From: Gemmatimonadales bacterium | Lineage (GTDB): Bacteria > Gemmatimonadota > Gemmatimonadetes > Gemmatimonadales > GWC2-71-9 | DNA: 64,000 bases | NCBI GenBank assembly: GCA_036279355.1 | Contig: DASUJH010000051.1 | Coordinates: 1-64,000, forward strand | Direction of reading: 5' to 3' | Shown: positions 1-7,294 of the stretch, in pieces | How positions within the stretch are numbered: the first letter of the stretch is position 1 | How the letters are laid out: each line of letters opens with the position of its first letter | Program-made: the position numbers and the translations under genes | The notes under the pieces: model-generated | The model's database searches: none | What the model was told of the DNA's origin: nothing | The model's input: the letters and a program-made list of their open reading frames with translations, nothing else

Positions 1-1
1 C

Positions 2-238
2 TTGATGCAGTTTGGCGATTTTGAGAAAGGCCGACGCGCGCTCAAGGCGGCACTCCGCCTCGCTCACCGGCATCGGCTTCATGCTTGGTATTTCCGCATT
101 GAGCGCATCCTCTCCGATGCCGCCGATGGCATATGTCGGGAGTCTCTGTTCGTGCATCCGCAGTCTGACGACTGCGCGAGGGTGGTGGAGGTTCTGGAGC
201 TCAATCTCCGAGGGCAAGTTGCGCACGCAGCCGGGTAG
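2..238 (+). CDS. C-terminal end of an unknown helical (TPR-like) protein, 5' truncated
   Basis: The frame is open from the window edge to a TAG at 236-238, giving 78 residues. The first half is rich in Ala, Leu, Arg and His and looks like paired amphipathic helices (around ALKAALRLAHRHRLHAWYF), as in TPR or similar helical repeats. The end is a plain soluble tail. The TTG at the edge is unlikely to be the true start, so this is read as the C-terminus of a larger gene to the left. No catalytic motif is visible and no function is assigned. It converges on the small minus-strand lipoprotein that follows. Confidence 0.5.
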   Translation: MMQFGDFEKGRRALKAALRLAHRHRLHAWYFRIERILSDAADGICRESLFVHPQSDDCARVVEVLELNLRGQVAHAAG

Positions 239-275
239 GTGTGCCGGTGCACGATTGCCCCCGGAGCTTGGCCGC

Positions 276-413
276 CTAGTTCCGCGCGCCCTGGGTCTCG
301 CTCAGCGACGGGTGGGACGAGTCTGAGGGTCCGGTTGCATCATTGCGAGTGCATGCGCCCGCCAGGAGTGAGACGGTGAAGAGAACGAGTGCGATCGACG
401 CTTTGCGCGGCAT
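276..413 (-). CDS. Small lipoprotein, 45 residues
   Basis: A short minus-strand gene of 45 codons. ATG is the complement of 411-413 and TAG the complement of 276-278. A Shine-Dalgarno run (TTGGAGGACCCCC, read on the minus strand) sits just before the ATG. The protein starts MPRKASIALVLFTVSLLAGAC: a basic n-region, a hydrophobic core and a lipobox (LAGAC) with the lipid-attachment Cys at residue 21. A 24-residue hydrophilic Ser/Asp/Thr-rich tail follows. It should be exported and lipid-anchored. It is divergent from the AraC-type gene, and a copy of a repeated motif (507-522) lies about 95 bases upstream of its start, so it may be a target of that regulator. Its function is unknown. Confidence 0.72.
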   Translation of the reverse strand: MPRKASIALVLFTVSLLAGACTRNDATGPSDSSHPSLSETQGARN

Positions 414-506
414 GGGGGTCCTCCAAGGATGACCATGGGTTCGGTGGCACGGTCAATCTCGGAATCCCCGGCGCCCGTGTTCAGGCCTCGTTCGCGACAT
501 GTACGG

Positions 507-522
507 CCCCAAATGCGACACC
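507..522 (-). promoter_or_regulatory. Copy 1 of a TGTCGCA-WWY-GGGG motif, possible operator
   Basis: On the minus strand this reads GGTGTCGCATTTGGGG. It matches the copy at 1393-1408 at 14 of 16 positions and shares the TGTCGCA core and terminal GGGG with the copy at 1414-1429. It overlaps the chosen start codon of the AraC-type gene and lies upstream of the divergent lipoprotein, where an auto-regulatory operator would be expected. Binding by the neighbouring regulator is inference. Confidence 0.4.
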
Positions 523-1310
523 TGCTCCTCGCCGCCGTGGCGCCGCGGCGGCTCACGCGCCTCGGCGAGCTGGGGAGCGCGTACTGCGAGTGGATCGTCG
601 CATCGAGCTGGGCCGAGGCCGTCGCGAGCATCCGCCGCCACCCGGTCGAAATGGCGGTGGTAGATCCCCTCCTTGGAGGGCGGTCGGGTGCGCAGGAGAT
701 CGCGCGCCTGCGCGCCATGTTCCCCTCGCTGCCGCTGCTCATCTACACCGACCTGACGCCGCCGATGGCGAGCGCCTTGTTGCAGCTCGGCCGCGCGGGT
801 GTCACTCGCGCGCTGTTCAGCGGGATCGACGACGGGCTGGGAACGCTCCAGGCGGAAATCGGGCTCGAGCTGCATCGGAGCGCCTCGCGCCAGGTGATCG
901 ACGCGCTCGGCGGCGTCATCAACAACCTGCCCGCGAACATCCGGCTCGCGCTGCACGGCATGCTCAATCAACCCGGCGCCGCTCCAACCGTGGCCGAGTT
1001 GAGCCGCCGCGCGCGCGTCATCCGGCGCACCTGTGAGCGCTGCTTTACCCGGCGCGGTCTGCCGCCCCCGAAGACGGTCATTCTGCTCGCACGGCTGCTC
1101 TACGCCCACCGGCTGCTGCTCGACCCCGGCAATACGGTTGACGATGTCGCCGCGAAACTCGGCTACGGCAAGACCCGGACATTGCAGGCGCACTTGCGCT
1201 GGGTCTTCGGCATGACCGCCGGCGAGGCGCGCGCGGCTCTCACCATCGAGCAGGCGGCCGCCGCCGTCACCGATCGCTTCTTTCCCAAGCCGACCCGCGC
1301 CGCCTCCTGA
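513..1310 (+). CDS. AraC-type DNA-binding protein with receiver-like N-terminal domain
   Basis: A predicted transcription regulator of 265 residues. The first ~130 residues have the alternating hydrophobic-strand and helix pattern of a response-regulator receiver, including an Asp in AVVDPLLGG. The conserved receiver Lys is not evident (VTRALFSGIDD), so phosphorylation is doubtful. The last ~80 residues resemble an AraC/XylS helix-turn-helix pair (TVDDVAAKLGYGKTRTLQAH, then a WVFGMTAGEAR segment). The frame is open to an ATG at 429. I prefer 513 because the receiver-like strand starts there and because a 429 start would leave only 15 bases between two divergent start codons, taken up by the lipoprotein's ribosome-binding site. 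A nearby histidine kinase is not seen. Copies of a shared motif flank the gene. Confidence 0.75.
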   Translation: MRHLLLAAVAPRRLTRLGELGSAYCEWIVASSWAEAVASIRRHPVEMAVVDPLLGGRSGAQEIARLRAMFPSLPLLIYTDLTPPMASALLQLGRAGVTRALFSGIDDGLGTLQAEIGLELHRSASRQVIDALGGVINNLPANIRLALHGMLNQPGAAPTVAELSRRARVIRRTCERCFTRRGLPPPKTVILLARLLYAHRLLLDPGNTVDDVAAKLGYGKTRTLQAHLRWVFGMTAGEARAALTIEQAAAAVTDRFFPKPTRAAS

Positions 1311-1392
1311 CCCCTCCGGCGCTCGCCTCCACCGGCTCGTCGCGGGCGGAGCCACATCGGCGCCGGTCGCTGACAGTTTCAGAGTGACACAA

Positions 1393-1429
1393 GGTGTCGC
1401 AAATGGGGCCCTGCCTGTCGCATTCGGGG
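1393..1429 (+). promoter_or_regulatory. Direct repeat with 21-bp period, candidate AraC-family activator site
   Basis: TGTCGCAAATGGGG at 1395-1408 and TGTCGCATTCGGGG at 1416-1429 match at 11 of 14 positions and are spaced exactly 21 bp start to start, two helical turns. This is the usual arrangement for AraC-family dimers or two-motif monomers. The pair ends just upstream of where a -35 would fall for the -10-like TAACCT at 1456-1461, and that -35 region has no good match to consensus, as expected at activator-dependent promoters. Confidence 0.5.
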
Positions 1430-1455
1430 AGGTGATCTCCGCGCCCGCGCCGGGC

Positions 1456-1461
1456 TAACCT
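1456..1461 (+). promoter_or_regulatory. Probable -10 element for the 1502-2991 transcript
   Basis: TAACCT fits TANNNT. The -35 position (about 1432-1438) shows no consensus, and the 21-bp-spaced direct repeat lies directly upstream. The expected start is near 1468, giving a leader of about 34 bases that holds the AGGGAA ribosome-binding site of the next gene. Confidence 0.35.
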
Positions 1462-1501
1462 TTGCCGGTACGCCCCGCCCCGACTTCCGACAGGGAATTC
1501 C

Positions 1502-1864
1502 ATGCGCCTCACGCTCGTGTTGACCCTGGTGGCCGCTTGCGCCCCGGCGTCGGCTTCGGTGCCGGCCGCGGTGGCGCCAACGCGGTCCGCTCTGGATTCG
1601 GAGTCGGCCGGCGCGCAATGGCGCCGAGGCGCCCGTGACAGCGCGACAGCGGTTGCGGTGGCCTGTGAGATCCTCCGCGATCTGCGCGATGGCGCTCGAG
1701 CGCGGGATTGCCGAGTGGAGGGCTACCGCGACACCGCGGCGGCGTACGTGCTTCGCGTGCGCGAGATCGCCGAGGGCGCGGGGTCCGCGGACGCTCCCAT
1801 CTCCGAGGTGCGGCTCACCAAGGACGGCTTGAGCGCTACGCTCACCCGTATTCCCCAGCCTTGA
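1502..1864 (+). CDS. Small exported protein of unknown function
   Basis: 120 residues starting at an ATG with AGGGAA about 6 bases upstream. The N-terminus (MRLTLVLTLVAACAPASASV) is a short signal peptide. It may be cut after an Ala-X-Ala site, or lipidated at Cys13 since VAAC resembles a weak lipobox. The mature part is hydrophilic, with two close Cys residues (ACEILRD and RDCRVEG) that could form a disulfide, and a predicted beta-rich end. No known family is recognised. The stop overlaps the start of the HD-GYP gene by one base, so the two are co-transcribed, probably from the promoter region carrying the direct repeat. Confidence 0.6.
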   Translation: MRLTLVLTLVAACAPASASVPAAVAPTRSALDSESAGAQWRRGARDSATAVAVACEILRDLRDGARARDCRVEGYRDTAAAYVLRVREIAEGAGSADAPISEVRLTKDGLSATLTRIPQP

Positions 1865-2991
1865 TGGCCAGCACGTCAATTGCCGCCGGCGGGTACTTGC
1901 TGTTGGTCGACGCACCCGGCCGGGAGCGCGATGCCGTCGAATCGGCCCTGCGCGGGTTGAGTCACGCCGTCGAGGTCGCGGACACCGGCGCGCAGGCGAT
2001 GGCCGCGCTCCGCCACGCGAAGATCGCGTGCGCCCTCGTCGCCCTGATGCTGCCCGACATGTCCGGCGCCGACCTTGCCGGCTCCATCGGACGCTTGGAG
2101 CCCGGGGCCGGCGTCATCGTGCTCGGCACCCGGGACAGCGCGGAACTGGCCGTGCGGCTCCTGCACCAGGGCGCCGCGAACTATCTGGTGCACCCGGTCT
2201 CGCCCGCAGCGCTCGACGCTGCCGTTCGAGCCGCCCTCGAGCGCCGTCAGGCCCTGCTTGCCGATGCCGACCGCCGGCAGCGCCTGCATGCCGAGGTCGC
2301 CGCGCTCACGCTCGAGCTCCGCGCTGAACGCACGGCCGCCGCGCGCGTTTCGGTTTCCGTCCTCGAGTCGCTGGTCCAGTTGATGGAAAGGCGGGATGCC
2401 TTTCTCGCGGGCCATTCGGTGCGGGTGGGCCAGATTGCAGCGAGCCTTGCCGCGGAGCTCGGCCACACGGATGAGGAGATCGAGCAGGTGCGCGAGGCGG
2501 GCCGCCTGCACGATGTCGGCATGCTGTGCATCGGCGACGGCATCCTCGCGAAGAAGGGGCCGCTCACCGAGGAGGAGTTCGCGCAGGTAAGACAGCACGT
2601 CGTGATCGGCGCTGAACTGGTGGGGCGTCTGCCCGGCCTCGGGATCGTGAGCGCCGCAATCCGCGGCCACCACGAGAAATGGGACGGGACCGGGTATCCG
2701 GACGGCTTGAGCGGTGAGGCGATTCCCTGGGCGGCGCGCCTCATCGGCGCCGCCGAGATCTACGACGCGCTCACCACCAGCCGGCCATATCGCGAGGCGA
2801 CGACCGCGGCCGGCGCGGTTGAGCAGATGCGCGGGCTCGTGGGCCGTGCCCTGAGCCCGGAAGCGTTCGACGCGCTGGCCAACACCGTGGAGCGCCGGCG
2901 CGCGCTCGTGTTCATCGACGGCGGCCGCGACGAGGCGTTGCTTGCATCCATCGAGGGAAAGGACGTGCTCGGGGGACCTCCCGCGATGTGA
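1864..2991 (+). CDS. HD-GYP domain protein with degenerate receiver domain
   Basis: 375 residues. Residues ~8-125 form a receiver fold in which the phosphoacceptor position carries Ala (ALVALMLPDMSG, where a receiver has D before LMLP) and the conserved Lys is His (YLVHPVSP). It is therefore probably not phosphorylated. A linker helix follows, then an HD-GYP domain at ~170-345 with the HD pair (GRLHDVG), the HH pair and GYP signature (HHEKWDGTGYPDGL) and YDALTTSRPYR. Such domains usually hydrolyse cyclic di-GMP. The Lys that normally follows HDIG is Met here. The ATG overlaps the TGA of the exported-protein gene by one base. The input signal is likely a protein contact or ligand rather than phosphate. 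Confidence 0.85.
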   Translation: MASTSIAAGGYLLLVDAPGRERDAVESALRGLSHAVEVADTGAQAMAALRHAKIACALVALMLPDMSGADLAGSIGRLEPGAGVIVLGTRDSAELAVRLLHQGAANYLVHPVSPAALDAAVRAALERRQALLADADRRQRLHAEVAALTLELRAERTAAARVSVSVLESLVQLMERRDAFLAGHSVRVGQIAASLAAELGHTDEEIEQVREAGRLHDVGMLCIGDGILAKKGPLTEEEFAQVRQHVVIGAELVGRLPGLGIVSAAIRGHHEKWDGTGYPDGLSGEAIPWAARLIGAAEIYDALTTSRPYREATTAAGAVEQMRGLVGRALSPEAFDALANTVERRRALVFIDGGRDEALLASIEGKDVLGGPPAM

Positions 2992-3018
2992 CCGCGTCCG
3001 GCGGCTCACGTCGGCGAA

Positions 3019-3804
3019 TCACGGCCCCTCCCGCTTCACCTCTTCCCACATCCTGTCCAGCACCTCGAGCCCCGCCGAGTCGAGCGCGATCCCGCGCTCG
3101 GCGGCGAGACGCTCGACGGCGGTGAAGCGGTCGCGGAATTTCCGGTTGGCGCGATCGAGCGCCGGCCCCGGTGCCACGCCCGCCTTCCGCGCGAGGTTCA
3201 CCACCGCAAAGAGGAGGTCGCCCACCTCGTCAACCACCCGGTCGTGTGCCACGCCGTTGCTCCCCGGCCCGTGCGCCGCGAGCGCCTCCTCCACCTCCGC
3301 CAGCTCCTCGCGCACCTTTCCGATCGGGCCCCGCGCGTCGGGCCAATCGAACCCCACCGACGCCGCTCGCTCCTGGAGACGATGGGCGCGCAGAAGGTCA
3401 GGCAGCGATGCCGGGAGGCCATCCAGCACGCCACCGGCGCCGAGCCTTTCACGCCGCTTGAGCTGCTCCCACGGCTCGGGCGGGCCCAGATCGAACAGGT
3501 GCGGGTGGCGCCGGTGCATCTTGCGCTCCATCGTGTCCGCCACGTCGTCCGCGGTGAACTCGCCACGCTCCTCGCCCAGCACGAGCTGCCACGCGAGATG
3601 GAGCAGGAAGTCGCCCATCTCGTCGCGGATGCGCGCGGTGTCGTCGCAGGCCAGCGCCTGATCCAGCTCGAGCACCTCCTCGACCAGATACGGGCGAAGC
3701 GTGGCGCGCGTCTGCGCCCGGTCCCAGGGGCAGCGCGTCCGGAGGTCGCGCACCAGCGCCATCGCCCGCGCAAGCGGCCGCTTGCGCGCGGAATCGTGTT
3801 GCAT
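3019..3804 (-). CDS. mazG: Nucleoside triphosphate pyrophosphohydrolase MazG
   Basis: 261 residues, the usual length of full two-domain MazG. It hydrolyses NTPs to NMP and pyrophosphate. Two MazG repeats are visible: the first holds the EEVLELDQAL and RDEMGDFLLHLAW acidic helices that bind magnesium, and the second repeats the pattern with REELAEVEEAL and DEVGDLLFAVVNLARK. CPWDRAQTRATLRPYLVEE is the typical MazG opening. The ATG at 3804 was chosen because it sits just before the conserved start, although the frame is open to 3912 across the divergent alr promoter. It is divergent from alr with 32 bases between the starts. Confidence 0.93.
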   Translation of the reverse strand: MQHDSARKRPLARAMALVRDLRTRCPWDRAQTRATLRPYLVEEVLELDQALACDDTARIRDEMGDFLLHLAWQLVLGEERGEFTADDVADTMERKMHRRHPHLFDLGPPEPWEQLKRRERLGAGGVLDGLPASLPDLLRAHRLQERAASVGFDWPDARGPIGKVREELAEVEEALAAHGPGSNGVAHDRVVDEVGDLLFAVVNLARKAGVAPGPALDRANRKFRDRFTAVERLAAERGIALDSAGLEVLDRMWEEVKREGP

Positions 3805-3828
3805 CCATCCCTCGGCGTGGATTAAGAT
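3799..3828 (+). promoter_or_regulatory. Sigma-70-like promoter of alr, probably leaderless
   Basis: TTGCAT (3799-3804), an 18-base spacer and TAAGAT (3823-3828). The GTG start of alr is at 3837, only 8 bases after the -10, so transcription should begin at or within a base or two of the start codon. No ribosome-binding site precedes the GTG. Confidence 0.55.
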
Positions 3829-3836
3829 TCGCCCGC

Positions 3837-4925
3837 GTGACCACCACCATTTCATGCGAGACGGCCCGCGCCTGGGTCGACGTCGACCTTGGCGCTCTGG
3901 CCGCCAACGCAAAGACGGTCGCCGCGATCGCCGGCGGCCGCCTGCTTCCCATGGTCAAAGCTAACGGCTACGGCCTCGGCGCCATTCCCGTGGTGCAGGC
4001 ACTGGAGCCGCTCGAGCCGTGGGGCTATGGGGTCGCGAGCACGGTGGAAGCGGCGGAGCTGCGCGCCGGCGGCATCGCGCGGCCGATCGTGCTTTTCACG
4101 CCGCTGCTCCCGGCGTGGATCGACCGCTGCCTCGCGCTCGACGTCAGGCCGGCCATCGGCGACCTCGAGGCGCTCCGCGCCTGGACCGCACGCAGCGAGC
4201 GGCCGTTTCACCTGGAGATCGACACCGGCATGTCGCGCGCCGGCTTCCGGTACGACGATCCCGCGCTCAGGGATGCGGCGGGCGCCCTGCTCGACGCGGC
4301 GCCCGGCTGGGAGGGCGCCTTCACCCACTTCCATTCGCCCGGCTGCGAATCCGCCACCGAGTTGCAATGGGCGCGCCTCTGCGCCGCGCTCACCACGTTG
4401 CCGCGCCGGCCGGCCTTGGTACATGCCGCCAACAGCGCCGCCGCGGTGCGCGGGCGCCGGTACACGGCCGACCTCGTGCGTCCCGGAATCTTTCTCTACG
4501 GTGGAGGAGAGACGACGCCTTCGCCGCGCCCGGTGGCCGCCTTCCGCGCGCGCGTGGTGGCGCTCCGCCGCGTGGCTGCCGGCGCCACGGTGAGCTATGG
4601 CGGCGATTGGCGCGCCGAGCGCCCCACCACGATCGCGACGGTGGCCGCGGGCTACGCCGACGGCGTGGTGCGCGCGGAGGGGCGCCCGCGCCACATCGAG
4701 CTCAACGGCCGGCGCGTGCCGGTAGTGGGGCGCGTGGCGATGGACATGATCATGGTCGCGCTCGCCGACGACCATGCCGTGTCGCTGGGCGATATCGCGA
4801 CCATCTGGGGCGGTCTCGTGTCGCTTGACGAGCAGGCCCGCGCGACGGGCACCATTTCCTACGAGCTGCTCACCGCGCTCGGCCCCCGCGTGCCGCGCCG
4901 CTACGCGCCGGAGCCGCCGCGGTGA
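3837..4925 (+). CDS. alr: Alanine racemase
   Basis: 362 residues, normal for a PLP fold-type III alanine racemase, which makes D-alanine for peptidoglycan. The PLP-binding Lys is K41 in LPMVKANGYGLG. The opposing catalytic Tyr is Y254 in TVSYGGDW. DTGMSRAGFR and GRVAMDM are the other family signatures. It starts with GTG and has no Shine-Dalgarno sequence, consistent with the nearby -10 element. deoB follows with a 4-base overlap, so the two are translationally coupled. Confidence 0.95.
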   Translation: MTTTISCETARAWVDVDLGALAANAKTVAAIAGGRLLPMVKANGYGLGAIPVVQALEPLEPWGYGVASTVEAAELRAGGIARPIVLFTPLLPAWIDRCLALDVRPAIGDLEALRAWTARSERPFHLEIDTGMSRAGFRYDDPALRDAAGALLDAAPGWEGAFTHFHSPGCESATELQWARLCAALTTLPRRPALVHAANSAAAVRGRRYTADLVRPGIFLYGGGETTPSPRPVAAFRARVVALRRVAAGATVSYGGDWRAERPTTIATVAAGYADGVVRAEGRPRHIELNGRRVPVVGRVAMDMIMVALADDHAVSLGDIATIWGGLVSLDEQARATGTISYELLTALGPRVPRRYAPEPPR

Positions 4926-6091
4926 CGCGACGCGCCGCGATCATCGTCATCGACGGCCTCGGCATCGGCTCCGCGCACGACGCGGCGAGCTACGGCGACC
5001 TGGGCAGCGACACGCTGGGCAACGTGGCGCGCGCGGCCGGCGGCCTTTCGCTCCCGAATCTCGAGCGCCTCGGTCTCGGCCGCTGCGGAGACCTCCGCGG
5101 TGTGCGCGCGATCCCGAGCCCCACGGCGGCGTTCGGCATCGCCGAGCCGGCGAGTGCGGGCAAGGACAGCACCACGGGTCACTGGGAGCTGTGCGGCGTG
5201 CTGCTCGAGCAGCCGTTTCCGACCTACCCGCACGGATTTCCGGCGGAGGTCATTGACGAGTTCGCCCGCCGCACGGGACGCGGGGTGCTCGGGAACAGGC
5301 CGGCGAGCGGCACGGCGATCCTCGACGAGCTGGGCGCGGAGCATCGGCGCACCGGCAAGTGGATCGTCTACACCTCGGCCGACAGCGTCTTCCAGGTGGC
5401 GGCGCACGAGGACACGGTGCCGCTTGCCGAGCTCTACGCCGCCTGTGAGACTGCGCGGGCGCTGCTTCAGCCGCCGCACGCGGTATCGCGCGTCATCGCT
5501 CGGCCGTTCGTGGGGACGCCGGGTGCCTGGCGCCGCACCGGCGGCCGCAAGGACCTGAGTCTCCCGCCGCCGGGCCCGACGCTGCTCGATCATCTGGCGC
5601 GGGCGCATCAGCCGCGGATCGGCGTGGGCAAGGTGGACGATCTCTTTGCCGGCCGCCACATCTCCAGCATCCACGCGCCCACCAACGCTGAGGCGTACGC
5701 GCTCATCGAGGGCGCGCTGCTCTCGATGCATCGCGGGCTCCTGCTTGCCAACGTGATCGAGTTCGACCAGACCTGGGGCCATCGGAACGACGTGGCGGGT
5801 TTTCGCCGCGGGCTCGCCGAGCTGGACCGCGCGGTGCCGCGTCTTCTCGCCGGGGTTCGGCCGGATGATCTCGTTATCTTTACCGCCGATCACGGCAACG
5901 ATCCCACGACCCCGTCCACCGATCATTCGCGGGAAGTCGTCCCGCTGCTCGTCTACGGGCCCAAAATCCGGCCCGTGGCCCTCGGCCGCCGGAGCACGTA
6001 CGCCGACGTGGGCCAGACGGTCGCGGACTTTCTCGGTGTGGCGCCGCTCGCGGCGGGCGTCTCGTTTCTGCAAGAGGTGTGGAGTGAATAA
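4922..6091 (+). CDS. deoB: Phosphopentomutase
   Basis: 389 residues of the alkaline-phosphatase-superfamily mutase that interconverts (deoxy)ribose 1- and 5-phosphate in nucleoside salvage. The metal-binding Asp lies in VIDGLGIGSAHD. DTLGN, KDSTTGHWE (with the phospho-accepting Thr) and FTADHGNDPT with DHSREVVPLLVYG are DeoB hallmarks. It starts at a GTG overlapping the end of alr by 4 bases, and a lipoprotein gene begins at the base after its stop. Its grouping with alr rather than with nucleoside phosphorylases is unusual but has no clear functional meaning. Confidence 0.95.
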   Translation: MTRRAAIIVIDGLGIGSAHDAASYGDLGSDTLGNVARAAGGLSLPNLERLGLGRCGDLRGVRAIPSPTAAFGIAEPASAGKDSTTGHWELCGVLLEQPFPTYPHGFPAEVIDEFARRTGRGVLGNRPASGTAILDELGAEHRRTGKWIVYTSADSVFQVAAHEDTVPLAELYAACETARALLQPPHAVSRVIARPFVGTPGAWRRTGGRKDLSLPPPGPTLLDHLARAHQPRIGVGKVDDLFAGRHISSIHAPTNAEAYALIEGALLSMHRGLLLANVIEFDQTWGHRNDVAGFRRGLAELDRAVPRLLAGVRPDDLVIFTADHGNDPTTPSTDHSREVVPLLVYGPKIRPVALGRRSTYADVGQTVADFLGVAPLAAGVSFLQEVWSE

Positions 6092-7294
6092 GTGCTGAGG
6101 CACGCCGCGCTCGTGGTGGTGGCCATCGTGGCGTCGACCGCCTGCCAGGAGCAGCTCACGCAGCCGGCGAGCTGCCCCGAGCTGTGCCCGGGGGGCACGG
6201 CGGATGTAATCGAGGAGGTGCTCACCGCCACGCCGGGTGGCGATTCGACCTTCACCGGATACGCGCTCCGCGGGAGCGGGGCCGTGCTCCTCGTCTCGGC
6301 AGGCCTCCCCACCGCTCCCGACACCGACATCGCCGTCGTCCGCTTCGATCCGCGCGCCGACTCGGTCACCGTCGGCACGGCGCGCGTCCCCTATACCATC
6401 GATTCGATCGCGCTGGGCGTCGGCATCGTTCAGCGTGATACGACGGTGCGGCCGGCCAGCGTGCTCCTCTACCGGCTGCCGTCGACCATTGACACCACGA
6501 GCCTCACGTACGCGGGCGTGCACGCGCTGCTCACCCCATCGAGTCTTGTCGCGACGATCCCGCTTCCCGACACGCTCGTTCAGGGCAACGTGACGGCGGT
6601 GCTCAAGGGCGCGGCGCTCGCGCCGCTCACGTTCGGGCCGGCCGACGGCAACCGACTTGCACTCGCCGTGGTGCTGCAGGTGCCTTCGCCGACCGGCATC
6701 ACGATCGGCGTGGCGGAGAGCAATTTCGCGCCGACGTTCGTCACCTACGTCAAGCCGATGGTGGCGACGCCCCCGACGACAAGCCGCGCCGTCCTGCCGA
6801 CGATCGAGTTTAATTCCTGGGTGAGCAAGCTCAGCGGCCCGCCGCCGCCGGACCTGCTCTCGATTGGCAATGCGCCGTCCTCGCGCTCGCTCATCCGCTT
6901 TCCGTGGCCGCTCCGGCTGCGCGATTCGGTCGCGATCGTGCGGGCGACCCTCGAGCTCACGCCCGCGACGCCGGTGGTCGGGCTCAAGCCGTTCCCGGGC
7001 AACATCCAGGCGTTCGCCCTGGTGACCGATCTCGGTGCCAAGTCGCCGTTGCAGCCGCTCCCGGGAGACACGGTGATCGCCCGGCTGCCGCCCGGGTCCG
7101 GCACGGTCACGCTCGAAGTCGGACAGCTGGTGCGTTTCTGGCAAGGCACCATTCGGCGCCCTCCCGCGCTCTTCATCGCGGCGGACCCCGAAGCGGCGAC
7201 GTTTACGCAGGCGACGTTCGGTTCGACCCGCTCAGGCGTCCCGCCGAAGCTTCGCCTTTCCTATCTCCGCTCCTTCCCGTTCGAGAGGCCATAG
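6092..7294 (+). CDS. Predicted lipoprotein, DNRLRE-like fold
   Basis: 400 residues beginning at a GTG directly after the deoB stop. The N-terminus (MLRHAALVVVAIVASTAC) is a lipoprotein signal with the acceptor Cys at residue 18. The mature protein is rich in Thr, Pro, Val and Ser and appears all-beta. The last third (SLIRFPWPLRLRDSVAIVRA, then EVGQLVRFWQGTIRRPPALF) resembles the DNRLRE jelly-roll seen in secreted surface proteins. No enzyme motif is visible. The next gene, an outer-membrane protein, abuts it, and the two probably act together at the cell surface. Confidence 0.75.
   Translation: MLRHAALVVVAIVASTACQEQLTQPASCPELCPGGTADVIEEVLTATPGGDSTFTGYALRGSGAVLLVSAGLPTAPDTDIAVVRFDPRADSVTVGTARVPYTIDSIALGVGIVQRDTTVRPASVLLYRLPSTIDTTSLTYAGVHALLTPSSLVATIPLPDTLVQGNVTAVLKGAALAPLTFGPADGNRLALAVVLQVPSPTGITIGVAESNFAPTFVTYVKPMVATPPTTSRAVLPTIEFNSWVSKLSGPPPPDLLSIGNAPSSRSLIRFPWPLRLRDSVAIVRATLELTPATPVVGLKPFPGNIQAFALVTDLGAKSPLQPLPGDTVIARLPPGSGTVTLEVGQLVRFWQGTIRRPPALFIAADPEAATFTQATFGSTRSGVPPKLRLSYLRSFPFERP

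Noticed and set aside
429-512. Upstream ATG (429) for the AraC-type regulator
   Set aside because: It would leave 15 bases to the divergent lipoprotein start, all used by that gene's ribosome-binding site, and would put a shared motif copy inside the coding region. Not excluded, but less likely than 513.
4901-7144. 747-codon open frame on the minus strand
   Set aside because: It covers deoB and the lipoprotein gene antisense. Its product is almost only Arg, Gly, Ala, His and Glu, typical of shadow frames in high-GC DNA.
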